From: Larus michahellis
Taxonomy: Eukaryota; Chordata; Aves; Charadriiformes; Laridae
Direction of reading: 5' to 3'
NCBI RefSeq assembly: GCF_964199755.1
Contig: NC_133896.1
Coordinates: forward strand, 88,396,215 to 88,460,214
DNA: 64,000 nt
Shown piece after piece: positions 59,871 through 64,000 of the stretch. The position numbers and the translations under genes are program-made. Position 1 is the stretch's first letter. Each line of letters opens with the position of its first letter. The notes below the pieces were generated by a model. That model was not told where the DNA came from. It searched no databases and saw nothing but the letters and a program-made list of their open reading frames with translations.

Positions 59871-62800
59871 CCACTGCAGAACTGGGTAATGAGTTGTTAA
59901 TGCTGAACACAGACAGTGATGCTGCTAAACTCTAAAATAATTTCTTTCATCTTCCCAGTTCGTCTTGGAATTACTGGCATGGTAAATCTGTTTATCCCAT
60001 GACTAACTTGCAATAACTGGAACCGAAACATGTATAAATCGTTACTTTTTCAGCTCCGGCTCCCAAAGATGCTAAATACATAATGGCTATACCTACATTT
60101 CAGATCAATACTGATGAGCAACGACAAGGAGCTAAAGTGCTCATCTGTTATGCAGAGACGGTAACTAGAATGAAACCTCAGCTTTAAATAAACCAACACC
60201 CAGAGAAAAAAATCTCACTTTCTCTGAGTAAGTCTCAATTGTGTTGCGCAGAGGAGCTGAGCAGTGCTGTGCCTCCCTGCCAGAGGAGTCTTCCCGGGTT
60301 GGTGTGGAGGGCGAGGAGCTCCGAGCTGCACTGCTGATTCCCATGGACAGGAGCCAAGAGAAGCACCTGCACTAATTCATGTTAATTGCCTCCTAGCAGG
60401 CACCAGCTCCACACGGGCTGCTCAGGAAGAACCAGCTTCAAAAGTCAGCTCCACTGGAGGGCAGAGAGGGGGAGGAATATATATAAATATATATAAAAAA
60501 AAAAATTAGCAGCAATTAGGAGATGGTCAGCCAGACATGAAATTTGTATTTACTCACAAACAGTAGTCACAGTTAGATTCCCCACAACCTCTCTTCACTT
60601 CACATACATTCACAGGCAATAGAGAGGCGTGTCAAAGCTTGTTGCTCTGACAGTGATTTTTCTACTGCCTGTACGTTTTCCTCGTTGCACACAGGGGGCT
60701 GCTGTGGGAGAAACATGAGCGCAATCAGTAGCTGCACCAAGTATATTGGGAAATACTGACAGGGCAGCCAGTTTTCCCTTCACTTCTTGCAGCTCTGTGA
60801 GCAGAATTGTAATCTGCGTGTGCACATGGAAAAAAAAAAAAACAACAACAAAAAAAACCCAAGAAACCCCCAACAACAAGACCTATAGTGATAAAATAAT
60901 GGAGCTCACAAAAGCCAGAAAATTCAGAGCTAACGCTGGCAATCCTGCACTCCCCATGCAGCTTGGAGCGCCAAACTACCTCGGGTAATGCAAAGGGATT
61001 TCAGTGATGCTAAGAAGTTCAAATATTCTTTCAACAGATACTTGCTGTTTAGAGAACCTCCACCCAAATTCTTGCCTACTGATTAGTTAAATTTGACAAG
61101 CAGCTTTCGCTCCTATTTCGGTATTGCTTTTCATCAGCTTAGCGTATATCCCTCATGTTACTTTACTGTTGTGTTTTGATAACTTCATTTCTTTTAGCCT
61201 GCCTAGTCCCCTTGTTCTGCTTCCAAGTGCTTGGTTTCCCAAATTCCTTTTCAATCCATCTTGCGGCGCTAGAGAAATGCTCTCGTTTCCGTAGGACTCT
61301 GCTGATCTGTGTTCAATGATTTTTGTACGCGCTAAAGAAGCCTCTGAACAGATTCTCTGTTGTATCAGTTGCTGAAGCTTAGAATGCTTATTCTGCACCC
61401 AAGAGAGGGGAAAACAAAAATGGGTGGAATTTTTCAAGTCTTCTGAAAAAGCTTAGTTTGAATATCACACTTACACAATTTTGACCTGATTTATCGGAGA
61501 CTGCAAGTCCCGCTTTGGCTCATTTCTGATGTTACTTACTAATTCTCAACACAGGCTGCAATAAGGCTGATGGTGTACAGTTTGACTAGAAACCAGGATT
61601 CTCTATGATAAAATCTGTAGCTTCTCATATTCAGAGGTATGAAGGTAAATTGTAAAGTTTAAAGACTTGATTCATGTTTAAGTCTGGTTGTTTGAGTTGG
61701 AACCTCTCTGCTGTTGTATGCAGGCATCTGGATAGGCTTTGTCTGTCCACGTTTAGACAACTACTTTTTCTACAGTTTGGATGTATGATTGGGATTCCCC
61801 ATCTAGTCAACAGCAAGAGAGCAGTGTTACTGAAGTACAATGACTTGTGTAAGGTGGATGTCTAAAACAAATTTTGCTCTGTGAGTGTCTGTTTCTCTCC
61901 ACTGCCCTTGAAGGATCCACCAGATCAGGCAAAGACAATTCATATTAAACACCTACAGCCTGGGGAGAAGAGCTCTGCTTTTGGTGCCTACAAAGCACAA
62001 GCTGCACCATTTTTCTGGTATATGTTCCTTAATGCATGTTTCCTTGACAGCTTTTTTTTTTTTCTCCTGTGTGCCTCATAACCTGTTTGGTTTGGTCCTG
62101 TTGGAGGACTGCCTTTTTCATTAGGAAGCGTAGGATTTACTTACCTTTTTTCTAACTTCATGGTGAAATAAAGCTATGGTAAAAGACCATAAAACAAATA
62201 AAGATAACTCAATATTTAATATACTTGATCCTACTGGATGAAAGTTATTCACAAGATGCCATCCTCTCTGGGGTGGAACAGGGCAACTCTTTTTACTATG
62301 GTGCAATAATATGTAATGATGGAAAAGACTTTCCCATCCAAATGAATTTGAAACTTAGCAAGAAAATAATTATTCCAGCTGCCACATACCCAGCAGTGTG
62401 CGTTTCTGTGATTTGATCCAAGATCAAGTTCCTGGAATAGATGAACAATTGTGGATTAACACACAGACATGCAGATACACACACGCTACAAAGGCTAGAG
62501 CACTGCAAATGACTTTTTTCCTTCTCAAAGTGCCAACAAACTATGAAAAAGAATAGTTTGGAGTAAAAAATCAAAGCAACATTAATGCCAAGATGATACT
62601 AATTGTCTTCCAGGTTAAGAGGAAATATTTTAGTCAAAAATATATAAAACATTTGCAAGTCATTTTATGTTTTCATGACTAAATTTACTTGCAACAAAAC
62701 AGTACAACAGGTCTGAACTGATTAAAAGAAGTTCTGTTAGGAATTTGTTCTGACTTAAGCAACTTAATTGTAATTAGAACTTCAGTCACTGTGAACTTTT

Positions 62801-64000
62801 GTTTCTTAAATAAAAGAATTAGTAAAAAATAAACTACTCTGTTCATGTTGCAATCAAATTGCAAAACACAACTTGGAGAGATCTAAACACAGAGAAGGAA
62901 ACCCAAATAGCAACCAGAGGCAAAGGAGGGCAAGGAAAACTTCTGAGTTTGATTATACCCAAGGAAAGATTAAAAAGCCATGTAGTAAATGTGCTCATTT
63001 CTCTACTTTCACCTTGGCACATCTTACTATTGCCCTCTGATTACTGCAGCACATGAGCAAGCACAGTGTGTACAAGGTAGGGATTGGGCTGTGTTTACAT
63101 CAAACAGTAGCCTGGGATATTAATTAGTCTGAGGATCCCCGAGCATCAGCTGAGGAGCATACAAGCCTCCTTTGCTGGAGTAAAGCACTTGCTGGGGGAG
63201 ATGACCTCCCATGGCCCGTTTCCCACAGTGGGCCGGAAAGCTTCTCTGAAAAATGCTCTATGCTTCCCTCATTCCTGCCCTCGCACGCAGGTTTCCTTTC
63301 TGCCCGAAAAGGTGTTGGTTATGGAAATTGGCCAAAGCTATCGCTGACTCACTGGAGAAGGGTTTCTGTCCTGTAAGATTGCTGCAAGGAGGCGTGTAGG
63401 CTCACGGCGAACAAGCCACGTCATTTGGCATGCCCTCAAATCACAGCTGTCATTACTCTGTTTGGCTTTAATTGCGTATGCGGGTTGATCTGCTCGAGAT
63501 TGATGAGGCGCTTACTCCTAACAAAGAAACAGTTCAGGGGATGTGCTTTCCACCAGTGTGTATGATAGATAAATTAATTAATGCCTTTCACACCCCTCTT
63601 CCTGTGGGGAGGATGCTTAGAGGAAGGTCAGAGGAAGAAGAAAAATGAGAAGAGAGATGCTGTGAGAAAGTTCTGAGGTTACTTTTTCCTGATCACTATT
63701 AGAAGCGGTTAATCCTTTGAAAGAGCAGAGCTGCTATGTGATCAAATAAAAATAATATAATAGGCAGCAACGTAAGTGCATGTTTCGTTACTCTAAATTG
63801 ATTTAAACTGGCAGAAGGAAGTAACAAATGCTTGGTTCCCTTGAAAAATAGGTTCTATGTATTTTCTTCATGAGAAGAAAATGATATCTTTTAAGTTTTA
63901 AAGTTGTTTCGTTTTGCAGAGTTTAAAATGTGTCCTTATATTTGGTGGATGGAGAAATAGAGAGGTTTCTTTTCATGTCTCTATGAAAATAGTCATTGAA
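59871..64000. other. Right-end intergenic stretch with possible regulatory block
   Basis: No gene recognised. Simple A/T tracts lie at about 60477-60506 and A/C tracts at about 60829-60873. The last kilobase (about 63120-63545) has balanced composition and dense transcription-factor-like words (see findings). Confidence 0.55.

Noticed and set aside
1..64000. CRISPR arrays, bacterial operons, tRNA or rRNA genes
   Set aside because: No regular spaced repeats, no ribosome-binding-site layout, no cloverleaf or rRNA text. The window is vertebrate nuclear DNA.
22000..64000. PHF21B exons, expected to the right of NUP50 by synteny
   Set aside because: No translation in the stretch resembles the PHD-finger or other PHF21B segments; the gene probably lies beyond the window.

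Overview
The window looks like bird nuclear DNA. It is AT-rich, with one compact, multi-exon housekeeping gene driven from a CpG-island promoter. The recognisable interspersed repeats are mostly 3' ends of CR1 LINEs, some ending in the ATTCTATG-type tail, plus two solo retroviral LTRs of kinds I associate with birds and a few very worn MIR/CORE-like SINEs. I cannot name the species. The organism call rests on the CR1 family and on a nucleoporin sequence that is close to, but distinct from, the mammalian one.

Left third (about 2.2-21.3 kb): a complete NUP50 gene lies on the minus strand. Seven coding exons (18099-18031, 17444-17361, 13191-12996, 11702-11040, 10024-9949, 8249-8131, 6317-6115) join with consistent GT-AG sites and phases into 469 codons plus a stop. 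The human protein is about the same length. A long 3' UTR probably runs to about 2.2 kb, where an AATAAA lies on the minus strand. A non-coding first exon ends at a strong donor at 21042 inside the CpG island (about 20.16-21.95 kb). Three CR1 copies sit in the introns, all antisense to NUP50. One, at 14437-16398, keeps almost the whole reverse transcriptase reading frame, broken only by two stop codons.

The first 2.2 kb holds nothing I can identify. By synteny with mammals it may be the tail of the convergent neighbour KIAA0930, but no coding sequence supports this.

Right two thirds (about 22-64 kb): this appears to be a gene-poor intergenic stretch upstream of NUP50. In mammals the next gene on this side is PHF21B; none of its exons was recognised here. 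The stretch holds three more CR1 copies (31285-32255, 34729-35152, 55730-55863), two solo LTRs (38896-39459 and 43316-44458), ancient SINE remnants near 55.7, 57.7 and 59.8 kb, several short tandem repeats and microsatellites, two neighbouring hairpins near 48.95 kb, and blocks that look like conserved regulatory sequence (for example 63.1-63.5 kb). No convincing new protein-coding gene was found. One spliceable open segment at 56894-57159 is recorded as a candidate only.

No prokaryote-type system, CRISPR array, tRNA or rRNA was seen. The points most worth checking are the divergent NUP50 promoter with its tiny upstream ORF, the twin hairpins, the LTR with an internal minisatellite, and the possible regulatory blocks at the right edge.
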